From Bacteroidia bacterium (GTDB lineage Bacteria > Bacteroidota > Bacteroidia > Bacteroidales > Paludibacteraceae): a stretch of DNA of 64,000 nucleotides. Of this stretch, positions 1 through 10,205 are shown in pieces. The DNA is taken from contig RZYM01000003.1 of the NCBI GenBank assembly GCA_009930305.1, forward strand, positions 1 to 64,000, read 5' to 3'. The notes below the pieces were generated by a model. It was not told where the DNA came from, did no database searches, and was given only the letters and a program-made list of their open reading frames with translations. Both the position numbers and the translations under genes were made by a program. Positions within the stretch are counted from its first letter, which is position 1. The number at the start of each line of letters is the position of its first letter.

Positions 1-14
1 TTATTAATAATAAT

Positions 15-830
15 TTAATGTAAAACTATCAACGGAGTTTTAGCTTGAAAAACTAATTTCTTTGCTAAGCTTGCTACAAATATTCTTGAGAAAATATTTC
101 TGTGATTACTTTTTACAGCCAATACATCAATTTGATTTGCTACATAGTAATCATTTAATTCTACTGCTAAAGATTTTTCTGCAGGAATTAATTTAAAAGC
201 AGTATTAATGTTTGGATATTTGTCACTTATGTAGTTCTGTAAATAATCTATTTTACCTTTATATAAAGATGCAGGTTCCCCTGACTCCAAAATATGAACA
301 AACATAATTGTAAATTTATAAGGCTTCATAAATTCCATCATGCTTTCAAATGCTTTTAAATCAGGATCGCTTAAACTTGTAGCGTAGCCTATATTTTCAA
401 TTTCATTAAAAGACTTTAATTCAACACTCTCAGGAACTGCAAAAACCGGAGCTTCGCTTATATCCATAACTTCTGCAGTAACGCTTCCAATTAAATCGTT
501 GATTTTGCGGTCTTTACCACGTGTTCCCATAATAATTACCAATGGTTCATCTCCTCTGATAAAGCGTTTTATTTCATCTTCAGGAATACCTTTACGTAAT
601 ACAAAAGAATATGATGCATCAGGTAAACGCCCTGCTTTTATTTCTTTATCATAAAAGTCTTTTGCGTTATTAGCAGCTTCAGACACATCGGATTCTTCAT
701 TTTTATATGCGTGCAAAAACACTATTTCTATACCAAATTTATTAGCTAAATCGAATGCTAATAAACCCGCTTTTATTGAGTAATCCGAATAATCGAATGG
801 TACAAGAATATATTTTCGCTTTGCTTTCAT
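15..830 (-). CDS. Universal stress protein, tandem two-domain UspA family
   Basis: The 271-residue protein contains two consecutive Usp-type alpha/beta domains (about 1-135 and 145-271). The first carries the full nucleotide-binding signature G-2x-G-9x-G-S at G102 to S116, so it probably binds ATP. The matching stretch of the second domain is degenerate. There is no signal peptide, so it is cytoplasmic. Usp proteins of this kind respond to stress or growth arrest, but the exact role cannot be read from sequence. The start is the ATG at 830, with a TAATTTTGC promoter element about 33 bases upstream. It diverges from the aminotransferase gene. Confidence 0.9.
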   Translation of the reverse strand: MKAKRKYILVPFDYSDYSIKAGLLAFDLANKFGIEIVFLHAYKNEESDVSEAANNAKDFYDKEIKAGRLPDASYSFVLRKGIPEDEIKRFIRGDEPLVIIMGTRGKDRKINDLIGSVTAEVMDISEAPVFAVPESVELKSFNEIENIGYATSLSDPDLKAFESMMEFMKPYKFTIMFVHILESGEPASLYKGKIDYLQNYISDKYPNINTAFKLIPAEKSLAVELNDYYVANQIDVLAVKSNHRNIFSRIFVASLAKKLVFQAKTPLIVLH

Positions 831-862
831 AAGCTACAAAAATAACGCTATTTTATAACTCT

Positions 863-871
863 GCAAAATTA
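863..871 (-). promoter_or_regulatory. Bacteroidota -7 promoter element for the Usp gene
   Basis: The minus strand reads TAATTTTGC, a match to TAnnTTTG(C), 32 bases before the usp start codon. It lies back to back with the plus-strand element at 879-887, so the two divergent promoters nearly abut. No good -33 TTTG was found. Confidence 0.55.
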
Positions 872-878
872 TATTTTA

Positions 879-887
879 TAACTTTGC
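879..887 (+). promoter_or_regulatory. Bacteroidota -7 promoter element for the aminotransferase gene
   Basis: The plus strand reads TAACTTTGC about 58 bases upstream of the ATG at 946. The match to the family consensus is good, but the -33 part is not obvious. Confidence 0.55.
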
Positions 888-945
888 ACTGCCTAGTGAA
901 AATTTTATTTTATGCAATTTGTATAGTTCAATTATAATTATTATT

Positions 946-2256
946 ATGCAACAAACTCCTTTTGATTATTCAACAGTAAAATCGATTATTGACAGTTTTA
1001 ATTTGCCTAATTTTAGCAAAGCAACTATTAGAGAGATAGTTAGCATCGCATTGCAAATAGAAAAACAGACAGGCAAACGATTTGCCAGGATGGAAATGGG
1101 TATACCAGGTATTCCTGCTCCTGAAATAGGAGTTGAAGCCGAAATAGAAGCTCTGAAAAGGGGAGTCGCTTCAAAATACCCCCTACTCTCAGGCATTCCT
1201 GAGCTTAAGAATGAAGCATCACGCTTTATCAAAGCCTTCATAGATGTTGATATTAATCCTGAATGCTGTGTTCCTGCTGTAGGTTCAATGAATGGAGCTT
1301 ATGCATCATTCCTCATGGCAGGTCAGTGCGACGAAAAGAAAGATACAATATTATTTATCGACCCTGGATTCCCTGTACAAAAGATGCAAATACAGGTATT
1401 AGGATACAAAATAGCATCTTTCGATGTTTATGATTACAGAGGCGACAAAATGAAAGACAAAATAGAATCGTATTTATCGTGTGGAAATATTGCGGCTATC
1501 GTATATTCAAATCCTAATAATCCTTCTTGGGTATGCCTTACAAACAATGAGTTAAAAGTAATTGGAGAATTGTCAGAAAAATACGATACAATAGTTATTG
1601 AAGACTTAGCTTATTTTGCCATGGATTTTCGAAAAAGCATCGGAACTCCTTTTAAGGCTCCATTTCAGGCATCAGTAGCAAAATATACTAAAAATTACAT
1701 ATTGCTGATTTCAGGTTCAAAGGCATTTAGCTATGCGGGCCAACGTATCGGAATAATTGCTATGTCTGACTATTTATATACAAAAAAATATATAGCTTTA
1801 AAGAAAAGATATGGCGTTGATGAATTTGGCAATGTTTTGATTAGCAGAGTCTTATATAGCTTATCAGCCGGAGTAACACACTCTACTCAATACGCAATGG
1901 CTGCCATGATGAAAGCTGCCAATGATGGTAAATTTAATTTTATATCGCAGATAAAAATATATGGTAAGCGAGCTCAAGTTCTTAAGAAGCTATTCTTAGA
2001 AAATGGTTTCCACATTGTTTACGATAAGGATTTAGAAGAAGAAATCGCAGATGGATTTTATTTTACAGTAGGTTATCCCAATCTAAAAGGTTCGGAATTG
2101 ATGTACGAGCTTCTATTTTACGGTATCAGTGCGATTTCTTTAAATACTACAGGCAGTAATCAAGAAGGGCTTCGTATTTGCACTTCATTTGTTGATGAAT
2201 CGCAATACAATGACATAGAAGAGAGACTTAAAGCTTTTCATTTGAATCATAAATAA
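946..2256 (+). CDS. Class I/II pyridoxal-phosphate aminotransferase
   Basis: The 436-residue fold-type I PLP enzyme has the expected landmarks: a YSNPNNPSW motif near residue 189, IVIEDLAYF near 226 with the Asp/Tyr that contact PLP, and SGSKAFSYAGQRIG with the Schiff-base lysine at about 259. It transfers amino groups between amino acids and 2-oxo acids; the substrate cannot be assigned. An in-frame ATG at 919 would add nine mostly isoleucine residues and is unlikely. The 946 start gives a normal N-terminus. A VOR-type 2-oxoacid oxidoreductase lies 450 bases downstream, so the enzyme might supply branched-chain 2-oxo acids (inference). Confidence 0.88.
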   Translation: MQQTPFDYSTVKSIIDSFNLPNFSKATIREIVSIALQIEKQTGKRFARMEMGIPGIPAPEIGVEAEIEALKRGVASKYPLLSGIPELKNEASRFIKAFIDVDINPECCVPAVGSMNGAYASFLMAGQCDEKKDTILFIDPGFPVQKMQIQVLGYKIASFDVYDYRGDKMKDKIESYLSCGNIAAIVYSNPNNPSWVCLTNNELKVIGELSEKYDTIVIEDLAYFAMDFRKSIGTPFKAPFQASVAKYTKNYILLISGSKAFSYAGQRIGIIAMSDYLYTKKYIALKKRYGVDEFGNVLISRVLYSLSAGVTHSTQYAMAAMMKAANDGKFNFISQIKIYGKRAQVLKKLFLENGFHIVYDKDLEEEIADGFYFTVGYPNLKGSELMYELLFYGISAISLNTTGSNQEGLRICTSFVDESQYNDIEERLKAFHLNHK

Positions 2257-2287
2257 TACAATAATCACAAAAAATAAAATTTATACA

Positions 2288-2644
2288 ATGAAACCAATTA
2301 AAAATATCGAGCCTTTTTCACTGTGGATGATACGCCTTGGCGTTCTGCTATTCTTAATTTCAAAATACACTTACGTATTTAAGTCTTTTGAGTATAAAAA
2401 TATTAACTACATCATTGACGCAGTAACAATATTATCAGGCATTTTATTGTTTTTCGGAGGTTTTTCTAAAAAATCAACACTTACAATAATATCAGGCTTA
2501 TGCTTGTGTTTGTTGTCAATGTATCAATTGTATCCTTTGTTTATAAACGATAGATCCATTACTATTTTACTAAACACGAACGTTTACGCATCTTTTACTA
2601 TAGCTGCGATAGGTTTGTTATTTGCATCTAAAGGCAACAAATAA
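2288..2644 (+). CDS. Small four-helix membrane protein of unknown function
   Basis: The 118-residue hydrophobic protein has four predicted membrane spans at about 12-30, 43-60, 65-82 and 95-113, and no signal-peptide cleavage site. I do not recognise the family. Size and topology resemble small DoxX-like or DUF membrane proteins common in Bacteroidota, but no diagnostic motif is visible. It starts 31 bases after the aminotransferase and probably shares its transcript. The VOR operon downstream has its own promoter at 2681. Confidence 0.7.
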   Translation: MKPIKNIEPFSLWMIRLGVLLFLISKYTYVFKSFEYKNINYIIDAVTILSGILLFFGGFSKKSTLTIISGLCLCLLSMYQLYPLFINDRSITILLNTNVYASFTIAAIGLLFASKGNK

Positions 2645-2680
2645 TAACTTTTTAAGTTTCTTTTTTACAACTATTATCAC

Positions 2681-2689
2681 TACCTTTGC
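2681..2689 (+). promoter_or_regulatory. -7 promoter element of the VOR operon
   Basis: TACCTTTGC is the commonest form of the Bacteroidota -7 element. It lies 23 bases upstream of the ferredoxin-subunit ATG. A weak -33 (GTTTC) lies about 20 bases further upstream. Confidence 0.7.
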
Positions 2690-2712
2690 ACCTTGTTTAA
2701 AAACAGGTTATT

Positions 2713-2940
2713 ATGGCAAAAATTAAAGGTGCTGTACTGGTTAATACCGATCGTTGCAAGGGTTGCGAATTATGTGTTATTGCTTGCCCGTCAAATGTAT
2801 TGGCTATGTCTAAGCAAGTAAACGCTAAAGGGTACAATTATGCATACATGGAAAATGAAGATGCCTGTATTGGTTGTGCGAGTTGTGGTATTGTATGCCC
2901 CGATGGGTGCATTTCGGTGTATAAAATAAAACTTGATTAA
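2713..2940 (+). CDS. 2-oxoacid:ferredoxin oxidoreductase, delta (ferredoxin-like) subunit
   Basis: The 75-residue protein has two complete C-x2-C-x2-C-x3-C motifs (CKGCELCVIAC near 15 and CIGCASCGIVC near 54). It therefore holds two [4Fe-4S] clusters, like bacterial ferredoxins. It heads a four-gene operon in the order delta, alpha, beta, gamma, the standard arrangement of VOR/KOR enzymes. The subunit passes electrons from the catalytic centre to free ferredoxin. The next gene starts 1 base after its stop. Confidence 0.92.
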   Translation: MAKIKGAVLVNTDRCKGCELCVIACPSNVLAMSKQVNAKGYNYAYMENEDACIGCASCGIVCPDGCISVYKIKLD

Positions 2941-2941
2941 T

Positions 2942-4024
2942 ATGAGTGAAGAAGTAAGACTAATGAAGGGTAACGAAGCCATAGCCGAGGCTGCAATTCG
3001 TTGTGGTTGTGATGGTTATTTTGGCTATCCTATTACTCCTCAGTCAGAAATTTTGGAAACTTTGATGGCACTTAAACCATGGGAAACAACTGGAATGGTC
3101 GTTTTACAGGCAGAAAGTGAAGTGTCATCAATAAATATGGTTTATGGCGGTGCCGGATGTGGTAAAAAAGTTATGACATCATCATCTAGTCCGGGTTTTA
3201 GTTTGATGCAAGAAGGTATGTCTTATTTAGCAGGAGCTAATATTCCCGCATTAGTTGTTAATGTTATGCGTGGAGGTCCCGGATTAGGTACAATTCAACC
3301 AAGTCAAGCAGACTATTTCCAAACGGTAAAAGGAGGTGGACATGGTGATTATAGTCAAATTACATTGGCACCTTCGTCTGTACAAGAAATGGCTGATTTT
3401 ACAGTACTAGGATTTGAATTGGCATTTAAATACAATATCGTATGTATGATACTATCAGACGGCTTAATCGGTCAGATGATGGAAAAAGTTGTTTTACCTC
3501 CATACACTCCTCGCAGAACAGAGGAAGAAATCAGGAAACAATGTCCTTGGGCATCACTTGGTAAACCTGCTAATCGCAAACGTAACGTTATTACGTCTTT
3601 GGAATTAGAGCCTGGACCAATGGAAGCTATAAACATATCATTGCAAGATAAATATCGTAAAATTGAAGCTAACGAAGTACGTTTCGAGGAAACTGAAATG
3701 GAAGATGCCGAATATATGTTTATGGCATTCGGTTCATCTGCCCGTATATGTCAAAAAGCTGTTGAATTAGCTCGTGCTGAAGGTTTGAAAGTTGGATTAT
3801 TACGTCCTATAACTCTATTTCCATTTCCTACTAAACAGATTAAAAATCAATTATCTCATGTTAAAGGTATTTTATCTGTTGAATTAAACGCAGGTCAAAT
3901 GGTTGAAGACATCCGTTTAGCTGTAGAGGGTAAAGTTCCTGTTGAACATTTTGGTAGAACAGGCGGTATTGTTCCTACCCCCGAAGAAGTAGTTGAAGCA
4001 TTGAAACAAAAGATTGTAAAATAA
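2942..4024 (+). CDS. vorB: 2-oxoacid:ferredoxin oxidoreductase alpha subunit, VorB type
   Basis: The 360-residue protein matches the VorB group (3-methyl-2-oxobutanoate dehydrogenase subunit). It has a POR N-terminal domain with GYPITPQSE near residue 29, a glycine-rich GGPGLG segment near 117, and a C-terminal transketolase-like domain with LRPITLFPFP. With the beta subunit it converts branched-chain 2-oxo acids (or 2-oxoglutarate) plus CoA to acyl-CoA and CO2, reducing ferredoxin. The start is the ATG at 2942. An in-frame TTG at 2933 overlaps the previous stop and is less likely. Substrate choice between VOR and KOR is not settled by sequence alone. Confidence 0.9.
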   Translation: MSEEVRLMKGNEAIAEAAIRCGCDGYFGYPITPQSEILETLMALKPWETTGMVVLQAESEVSSINMVYGGAGCGKKVMTSSSSPGFSLMQEGMSYLAGANIPALVVNVMRGGPGLGTIQPSQADYFQTVKGGGHGDYSQITLAPSSVQEMADFTVLGFELAFKYNIVCMILSDGLIGQMMEKVVLPPYTPRRTEEEIRKQCPWASLGKPANRKRNVITSLELEPGPMEAINISLQDKYRKIEANEVRFEETEMEDAEYMFMAFGSSARICQKAVELARAEGLKVGLLRPITLFPFPTKQIKNQLSHVKGILSVELNAGQMVEDIRLAVEGKVPVEHFGRTGGIVPTPEEVVEALKQKIVK

Positions 4025-4031
4025 CAGAATC

Positions 4032-4799
4032 ATGACAACTCAAGATATTATAAAACCTGAAAACTTGGTATATGCCAAGCCTTCAATTCTGAATGACAAT
4101 ACTATGCACTACTGCCCTGGTTGTAGTCATGGTGTAGTTCATAAGCTTATTGCAGAAGTAATTGAAGAAATGGGCATTGTTGACAAAACTATAGGTGTTT
4201 CACCTGTAGGATGCGCTGTTTTTGCATATAATTACATCGATATCGATTGGCAAGAAGCTGCACACGGACGTGCACCTGCAATTGCCACAGCCATTAAACG
4301 TCTACTTCCGGATCGTTGCGTATTTACATATCAAGGTGATGGCGATTTAGCTGCAATTGGTACAGGAGAAACAATTCACGCTTGTAATCGTGGCGAAAAT
4401 ATTGCAATCATCTTTATCAACAACGCAATATATGGTATGACTGGCGGACAGATGGCACCTACTACCCTTGAAGGTATGAAAACATCTACATGTCCTTATG
4501 GTCGTGATGTAACATTAAATGGTTATCATTTACCTATTACAAATCTTATCGCACAATTAGAAGGAGCTCGTTACGTAACACGTCAAAGTGTTCATACTGC
4601 AGCAGCAGTGCGTAAAGCTAAAAAAGCTATTCGTAAAGCTTTTGAAAATTCATTGGCATCGGAAAAGAGAGGTGCTTCATTTGTAGAAATCGTTTCAACA
4701 TGCAGTTCAGGTTGGAAGATGAATCCTGCAGAATCAAATGAATGGATGGTTGAGAATATGTTTAAAGCATATCCTATAGGTGACTTAAAAGATAAATGA
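4032..4799 (+). CDS. 2-oxoacid:ferredoxin oxidoreductase beta (TPP-binding) subunit
   Basis: The 255-residue protein has the TPP/Mg motif: GDGDLAAIG near residue 99 followed about 25 residues later by an [11 protein letters not shown] stretch. An early CPGC pair (near 28) is typical of the beta subunit that ligates a [4Fe-4S] cluster next to TPP. It forms the catalytic core with the alpha subunit. It starts 7 bases after vorB and ends 1 base before the gamma gene. Confidence 0.92.
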   Translation: MTTQDIIKPENLVYAKPSILNDNTMHYCPGCSHGVVHKLIAEVIEEMGIVDKTIGVSPVGCAVFAYNYIDIDWQEAAHGRAPAIATAIKRLLPDRCVFTYQGDGDLAAIGTGETIHACNRGENIAIIFINNAIYGMTGGQMAPTTLEGMKTSTCPYGRDVTLNGYHLPITNLIAQLEGARYVTRQSVHTAAAVRKAKKAIRKAFENSLASEKRGASFVEIVSTCSSGWKMNPAESNEWMVENMFKAYPIGDLKDK

Positions 4800-4800
4800 C

Positions 4801-5343
4801 ATGAAAACAGAAATTATCATAGCCGGTTTCGGCGGACAAGGTGTTCTTTCAATGGGTAAGATTTTAGCTTACTCAGGATTGATGCAAGGCAAAGAAGTAA
4901 GTTGGTTGCCTTCATATGGCCCTGAACAACGTGGTGGAACAGCTAATGTAACAGTTATTATTAGTGATGAACGTATTAGTTCTCCTATTCTCAACACTTA
5001 TGATGTAGCTATTATTTTGAATCAACAATCACTTGATAAGTTTGAATCGAAAGTAAAACCAGGAGGTATATTAATTTATGATCCTTATGGCATTACAAAA
5101 GCTCCTACTCGTTCTGATATCAATATCTATGCTACAGAAGCAATGGATGCATCCATTGCTATGAATGCACATAAATCGTTTAATATGTTTATTTTAGGAG
5201 GTTTATTGAAGATTTGTCCGGTTGTTGATATTGAATACATAATGTTAGGATTGAAAAAATCATTACCTGTACGTCATCATAACTTATTACCTGTTAATGA
5301 ATCTGCCATCAAAAAAGGTATGGAACTTATAGTTAAGAAGTAA
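4801..5343 (+). CDS. 2-oxoacid:ferredoxin oxidoreductase gamma subunit
   Basis: The 180-residue protein opens with the family signature [14 protein letters not shown] and has [15 protein letters not shown] near residue 39, both diagnostic of the POR/KOR gamma domain that binds CoA. It is the last gene of the operon, followed by a strong intrinsic terminator. A paralogue occurs as IorB at 31271. Confidence 0.92.
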   Translation: MKTEIIIAGFGGQGVLSMGKILAYSGLMQGKEVSWLPSYGPEQRGGTANVTVIISDERISSPILNTYDVAIILNQQSLDKFESKVKPGGILIYDPYGITKAPTRSDINIYATEAMDASIAMNAHKSFNMFILGGLLKICPVVDIEYIMLGLKKSLPVRHHNLLPVNESAIKKGMELIVKK

Positions 5344-5360
5344 ATTTAATGCATAAAATG

Positions 5361-5394
5361 AAAATAACGCATAAAATAAAATATGCGTTATTTT
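5361..5394 (+). terminator. Intrinsic terminator of the VOR operon
   Basis: A 13-bp perfect stem (5361-5373 with 5382-5394) with an 8-base loop runs into a T tract. It separates the convergent VOR operon and mnmA. Confidence 0.85.
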
Positions 5395-5420
5395 TTTGTT
5401 CTTATATATATGATTATTAT

Positions 5421-6500
5421 TTATTTATCATCTCCATGTATAGCTCCACTTCCTATACATATTCTGCAGTCAGTATCATATAACACACCGAATTGACCGG
5501 GAGCTATTCCTTGAACTTTTTCATCTGATTCAATAACATAACTATTAGCAGCTGTTTTTGTCAAATTACCGAATGTAAAATCGGGTGTGTGTCTTATCTT
5601 AAAAGCGACTCTTTTAGTATCTGAAAAATCATCCCATGGATCCTCTGTTATAAAATGTAAACCACCTAATGGAATTGTTGTTCCATACTGTGTAGCAACA
5701 TCATATCCATTGGATACATAGACAATATTTTCGTTAGCATTTTTACCCACTACGTACCAAGGTCCACCTCCTAATCTTAACCCTTTACGCTGACCAATAG
5801 TATGAAACCAAAATCCCTGATGCTCTCCTATTATTTTACCTGTTTCCAGTTCAACTATTTTCCCTGTTTTAGTACCAATATACTTCTTTATAAAGTCGTT
5901 ATAGTTGATTTTACCTAAAAAACATATTCCTTGACTATCTTTGCGCGAAGCACTAGGAAGTCCATTATGTGCTGCAATCATTCGCACTTTTGATTTAGGC
6001 AAATCACCTATTGGAAATATTATTTTAGATAATTGATCATAATTAATTTGGGCTAGAAAATCAGTTTGATCTTTTAAAGCATCAATAGCAGTTCCAAGGT
6101 AGTATTTATTGTTTTCGAAAATTGTGCGTGCATAATGACCGGTTGCAATTTTGTCAAAATCTTTTCCGTATTTTTCAATGAATGCGCCAAACTTTACTAG
6201 TCTATTACACATAACATCAGGATTTGGTGTAAGCCCTTTTCTAACAGAATCTAATGTATAAGCAACCACTGTACTCCAATATTCTTCTTGCAGTGATACT
6301 ATTTCCATTTTAAGGCCATACTTCTTAGCAATTGCACTACATATTTCAATATCTTCTTCAGCAGAACAACCCATGTAACCATTTTCGTCCTCCATTCCTA
6401 TTCGAATATAAAAAATAGTAGGTTCGTATCCTTGTTCCTTTAATTGATGTACAACGACCGAACTATCAACCCCTCCTGATACTAATGCAGCTATGTTCAT
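5421..6500 (-). CDS. mnmA: tRNA-specific 2-thiouridylase MnmA
   Basis: The 359-residue enzyme adds sulfur to C2 of wobble uridine U34 in tRNA Lys, Glu and Gln. It starts with the PP-loop ATP motif SGGVDSS (8-14). It has the two catalytic cysteines in context: C98 in NPDVMCNR and C193 in [10 protein letters not shown]-terminal beta-barrel follows. The length is close to the E. coli enzyme. The gene overlaps the end of dnaJ by 4 bases, so it is the last gene of a grpE-dnaJ-mnmA unit. Confidence 0.97.
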   Translation of the reverse strand: MNIAALVSGGVDSSVVVHQLKEQGYEPTIFYIRIGMEDENGYMGCSAEEDIEICSAIAKKYGLKMEIVSLQEEYWSTVVAYTLDSVRKGLTPNPDVMCNRLVKFGAFIEKYGKDFDKIATGHYARTIFENNKYYLGTAIDALKDQTDFLAQINYDQLSKIIFPIGDLPKSKVRMIAAHNGLPSASRKDSQGICFLGKINYNDFIKKYIGTKTGKIVELETGKIIGEHQGFWFHTIGQRKGLRLGGGPWYVVGKNANENIVYVSNGYDVATQYGTTIPLGGLHFITEDPWDDFSDTKRVAFKIRHTPDFTFGNLTKTAANSYVIESDEKVQGIAPGQFGVLYDTDCRICIGSGAIHGDDK

Positions 6501-7630
6501 TTAAAATAGTTGTTTTTTGCACTATTACTTGGTGTGTATGATGTTGAATTCTGATTTTTTTCAAAGAATTCACGTTCTTCCTTACTTAATTTTTCTGGTA
6601 TGTAAATTCCAATATTAACTAATAAATCTCCTGTTCCGTAACGATTTACATTTGGTAAACCTTTGCCACGTAAGCGTAAAATTTTACCAGCCTGTGTACC
6701 CGGTTCAATTTTTACCTTAACAGGATTTCCTAATGTTGGGATTTCTACATTTCCACCAAGAATAGCTGTAGGTAATGTTAACATTAGGTTATATATTAAG
6801 TCATCATCATCACGTATTAGTTCTCCTCCATGCTCTTCTTCAATCAGAATAAGCAAATCACCAGGTACACCACCACGTCTTGCAGCGTTACCTTTACCTT
6901 GCATTGCAAGTTGCATACCTTCTTGTACGCCTGCAGGTATATTTATGGTAATAATTTCTTCATCGAGAACAACACCTTCTCCACCGCACTTAGGACAACG
7001 CTTTGTAATAGTCTTACCATCTCCGCCACATGTTGGACAAACTGTAGCAGTTTGCATAGCTCCAAACATTGAGTTTACTGTTCTTACAACTCGTCCTGTA
7101 CCATTACATGTTGTACATGTTTTTATATCGCTTGGACTAGCTGCACCGCTTCCGCCACATTCAGAACAAGAAACATATTTTTTTACCTTAATTTTCTTTT
7201 CAACACCTGTTGCAATTTCTTTAAGACTCAATTTTACTTTAACCCGTAAATTAGAGCCTCTGTTTACTGCGTGACCAGATCTACTGCTACGGCCTCCACC
7301 TCCAAATCCGAAATGTCCGCCGAAAATATCTCCGAATTGTGAGAATATATCTTCCATAGACATTCCACCTGTAAAGTTTCCAAAGCCACCATCCCCTGCT
7401 GACCCGTTAACTCCTGCATGTCCGAATTGATCATAACGTTGACGTTTTTGAGGATTACTCAAAACATCATATGCCTCTGCAGCCTCTTTGAATTTTTCTT
7501 CAGCTTCTTTATTGCCTGGGTTTTTATCCGGATGAAACTCTATGGCTTTTTTACGGTAAGCTTTTTTTATTTCTTCTTCCGTTGCAGTCTTTGCAATTCC
7601 TAGTACTTCGTAGTAATCTTTTTTTTTCAT
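6497..7630 (-). CDS. dnaJ: Chaperone protein DnaJ
   Basis: The 377-residue class I Hsp40 has an N-terminal J domain with HPD at 33-35, a Gly/Phe-rich linker (about 70-115), and four zinc-finger repeats of the CxxCxGxG type between 155 and 220. The substrate-binding and dimerisation domains follow. It stimulates DnaK ATPase and delivers unfolded clients. It lies 11 bases after grpE; dnaK is not in this window. Confidence 0.98.
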   Translation of the reverse strand: MKKKDYYEVLGIAKTATEEEIKKAYRKKAIEFHPDKNPGNKEAEEKFKEAAEAYDVLSNPQKRQRYDQFGHAGVNGSAGDGGFGNFTGGMSMEDIFSQFGDIFGGHFGFGGGGRSSRSGHAVNRGSNLRVKVKLSLKEIATGVEKKIKVKKYVSCSECGGSGAASPSDIKTCTTCNGTGRVVRTVNSMFGAMQTATVCPTCGGDGKTITKRCPKCGGEGVVLDEEIITINIPAGVQEGMQLAMQGKGNAARRGGVPGDLLILIEEEHGGELIRDDDDLIYNLMLTLPTAILGGNVEIPTLGNPVKVKIEPGTQAGKILRLRGKGLPNVNRYGTGDLLVNIGIYIPEKLSKEEREFFEKNQNSTSYTPSNSAKNNYFK

Positions 7631-7641
7631 ATTTGTATTAC

Positions 7642-8196
7642 TTAATCAGCTACAACTACTTTAGCATAACGAATAACCTTGTCATGGAAAGTATATCCTT
7701 TTTGTACGCAATCAATAATTTTACCTTTCATTTTTTCATCTCCAGAAGGAAATAGAGTTATGGCTTCGTGAAAATCTGTATCAAACATCTCGTCTTTTGT
7801 TTTAATCTCTTTTACATCATTCTGATTTAAAAATTCAATAAACTTACTATGTATTAGAGTAATGCCTTCTTTGATAGGACTATCTTCTTCCGGTAGATGA
7901 TCTATGGCGCGTTCGAAATCATCAATTATCGACAACATATTAATAAAAATTTTCTCCCCGTTATATTTGATTAAATCGGATTTTTCTTTAAGAGTTTTCT
8001 TTTTATAATTATCAAAATCAGCCATCAGACGCAAATGAGAGTCGTTAAGTTGCATGTACTTATCTTCATAATCATTTTTTCCTTCTGATGTTGATGCAGA
8101 TTCAACATTCTCCGTAACTACTGGTGTTTCTTGTGTAACTTCAGTATCTACAATTTTTGTAGCCTTTTCATCTTGTTTTTCAGTATGCTTGCTCAT
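7642..8196 (-). CDS. grpE: Nucleotide exchange factor GrpE
   Basis: The 184-residue protein has an acidic, disordered N-terminus (1-40), a long coiled-coil helix (about 42-95) and a C-terminal beta domain with HEAITLFPS and [19 protein letters not shown], the classic GrpE signature. It exchanges ADP for ATP on DnaK. It is the first gene of the grpE-dnaJ-mnmA unit. No CIRCE-type operator is visible upstream. Confidence 0.96.
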   Translation of the reverse strand: MSKHTEKQDEKATKIVDTEVTQETPVVTENVESASTSEGKNDYEDKYMQLNDSHLRLMADFDNYKKKTLKEKSDLIKYNGEKIFINMLSIIDDFERAIDHLPEEDSPIKEGITLIHSKFIEFLNQNDVKEIKTKDEMFDTDFHEAITLFPSGDEKMKGKIIDCVQKGYTFHDKVIRYAKVVVAD

Positions 8197-8290
8197 GTCA
8201 ATTATAGTTTAATTTCTTTTGTATCTGCAAAATACTTGCCAAATAATTTTATCGCAATAAATCAATAATTTACTGCCAATTTGACAATAA

Positions 8291-8316
8291 AAAAGATGCC
8301 CTGCCGAGCATCTTTT
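8291..8316 (-). terminator. Intrinsic terminator after yidC
   Basis: A 9-bp stem (8291-8299 with 8308-8316) with an 8-base loop is followed on the minus strand by a run of six T. It lies 10 bases past the yidC stop, before the grpE promoter region. Confidence 0.8.
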
Positions 8317-8325
8317 ACATTTTGA

Positions 8326-10203
8326 CTATCTCCGCTTCTTAACCTGTTGAGTTTTCTGTCTTTGCATCTCTAATTGTTGCTTCTGCATCTGCTCTAAACG
8401 ATCCATAAATTTAGACTTCTTTTGAGGCTTTTTCTTGTTTTCATTAAGTTTAGCTAAAACTTGTTCATCATTTACAAATAAACGGAATAAGAATGTTTGA
8501 CCTATAGTAATTAACAATGACACTAAATAGTAATAACTTAAACCTGCAGCGTAATCATTAAAAATAAACAAGAACATTATTGGCATTAAATACATCATCC
8601 ATTTCATCATAGGCATCTGCTGATTAGTCGGCTGATCTTTCATATTAATGTATGTGTAAAAAATATTTGTGACACACATTAATAAGCAGAATAAACTAAC
8701 GTGATTACCATAGATTGATGAAATAATAGGAATATATGTATCCCAACTTAATATTGAATCAAATGTAGATAAGTCATCGGCCCACAAGAACGGTTGTTGA
8801 CGCAATTCAATACATGCAGGGAAGAATGTAAACATTGCGTACAAAATAGGCATCTGAAGTAGCATTGGCAAACATCCTCCCATAGGGCTTACACCGGCAC
8901 GTTTATAAAGAGCCATTGTAGCTTGTTGGCGTTCCATAGCCTTATCAGCTGGAATCTTAGAATTAATCTCATCTATTTGTGGACGCAAAACACGCATCTT
9001 AGCTGTTGACATATACGACTTAAATGTAAATGGCAGTAAGACTAGTTTAATACAAATAGTAAGTAGCAAGATTATTAATCCGTAATTTGTCATAAAACGG
9101 CCCAGAAAGTCAAATATAGGGATAATCATGTATTTGTTAACCCAGCCGAAAATTGTCCATCCCAGTGGCAATAAACTATCTAATTTAAGACGTTGATCAC
9201 TATCAACTCCCTTGTCAAATCCTTTTAAAATTTTATATTGATTTGGTCCAAAGAAAAAGCGCATGTGTGTTGACTCTTCTCCTCTTGGATCAAAAGGAAT
9301 TAGCATTCGAGTATTTAACTCCTTCAAATATGGTTCTTGAGATAATTCTGAAGATACATCTGTGCTTGAAAAATATGTATCAGATATCAATACTGATGAG
9401 AAGAATTGATCTTTGTAAGCAATCCACTTAATACGATTTGTTAAATCTTGATGCTCAGATTTTTCGTTGTTTAAGTTTTCAACATCGTCCTCCAAATATT
9501 TAAAATATAAACCTGAATATCTGTTTTCAAATTTACGACCGCGCTCTTGTTGCTTAATTTTCATCCCCCACTCCATATCCAAACCGGTTTCGCGTTTAGA
9601 TAACTCATTTTCAAGATTATATGCATGAATATCATAATGCATCATATATGAATCTTCAGGCAATGTATAAGTAATACGTAATGCTTTGTTCTTTTCAATA
9701 GCTAATTCCAATACAATAGAAGAATCATTTCGACTTTTGAGTTGGAAAAATAAATTTTTACTTTCTACTATTCTGTTATTTGAAGTAACAAAGGTAATGT
9801 TAGATTTTACCTCCGAACTATCAAACAGAACAAGCGGTTTGCCTTCGTATGTAGTGTAATTTTTTACTTCAACATTAGATATGTATGCACCCTTGTTTGA
9901 GATAGTTACTTTAAGTTTATTGTTTTCTAATACGTAATCTACAGGTGTGCCTGTAACGAAAGTAGAAAACACTCCGAATTGCTCGGGATTTACAACATTA
10001 TTAACGCTATCATTGCTTACCACTTCTGTTGTTAAGGTATGTTCAGCCTCAATTAAAACTTGTTCTTGAGCTTGTGCCAATCTAATAGAGTCTTGATGTG
10101 CACGTTGGCGTTCAATCTCTTCTTTTGATGGTTGACTATACCATGAATAGCCTACTAAAATTGCGATAATAAGTAAAAATCCAATTAATGTGTTTTTGTC
10201 CAT
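8326..10203 (-). CDS. yidC: Membrane protein insertase YidC
   Basis: The 625-residue inner-membrane insertase has an N-terminal signal-anchor helix (about 5-22), a large periplasmic beta domain (about 70-340), and the conserved core of five membrane segments (about 365-590). The core includes the hydrophilic loop with a MGGCLPMLLQMPILYAMF-type motif. A basic, Gln/Lys-rich tail (590-625) may touch ribosomes. It inserts membrane proteins alone or with SecYEG. It follows pyrG by 2 bases and is the last gene of its operon. Confidence 0.97.
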   Translation of the reverse strand: MDKNTLIGFLLIIAILVGYSWYSQPSKEEIERQRAHQDSIRLAQAQEQVLIEAEHTLTTEVVSNDSVNNVVNPEQFGVFSTFVTGTPVDYVLENNKLKVTISNKGAYISNVEVKNYTTYEGKPLVLFDSSEVKSNITFVTSNNRIVESKNLFFQLKSRNDSSIVLELAIEKNKALRITYTLPEDSYMMHYDIHAYNLENELSKRETGLDMEWGMKIKQQERGRKFENRYSGLYFKYLEDDVENLNNEKSEHQDLTNRIKWIAYKDQFFSSVLISDTYFSSTDVSSELSQEPYLKELNTRMLIPFDPRGEESTHMRFFFGPNQYKILKGFDKGVDSDQRLKLDSLLPLGWTIFGWVNKYMIIPIFDFLGRFMTNYGLIILLLTICIKLVLLPFTFKSYMSTAKMRVLRPQIDEINSKIPADKAMERQQATMALYKRAGVSPMGGCLPMLLQMPILYAMFTFFPACIELRQQPFLWADDLSTFDSILSWDTYIPIISSIYGNHVSLFCLLMCVTNIFYTYINMKDQPTNQQMPMMKWMMYLMPIMFLFIFNDYAAGLSYYYLVSLLITIGQTFLFRLFVNDEQVLAKLNENKKKPQKKSKFMDRLEQMQKQQLEMQRQKTQQVKKRR

Positions 10204-10205
10204 AA

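Noticed and set aside
919-945. Upstream in-frame start for the aminotransferase
   Set aside because: It would add an isoleucine run not expected in this enzyme; ATG 946 gives a normal N-terminus.
6663-7274. Long plus-strand ORF opposite dnaJ
   Set aside because: It is an antisense shadow of the well-conserved dnaJ gene and its translation is low-complexity Ser/Pro-rich.
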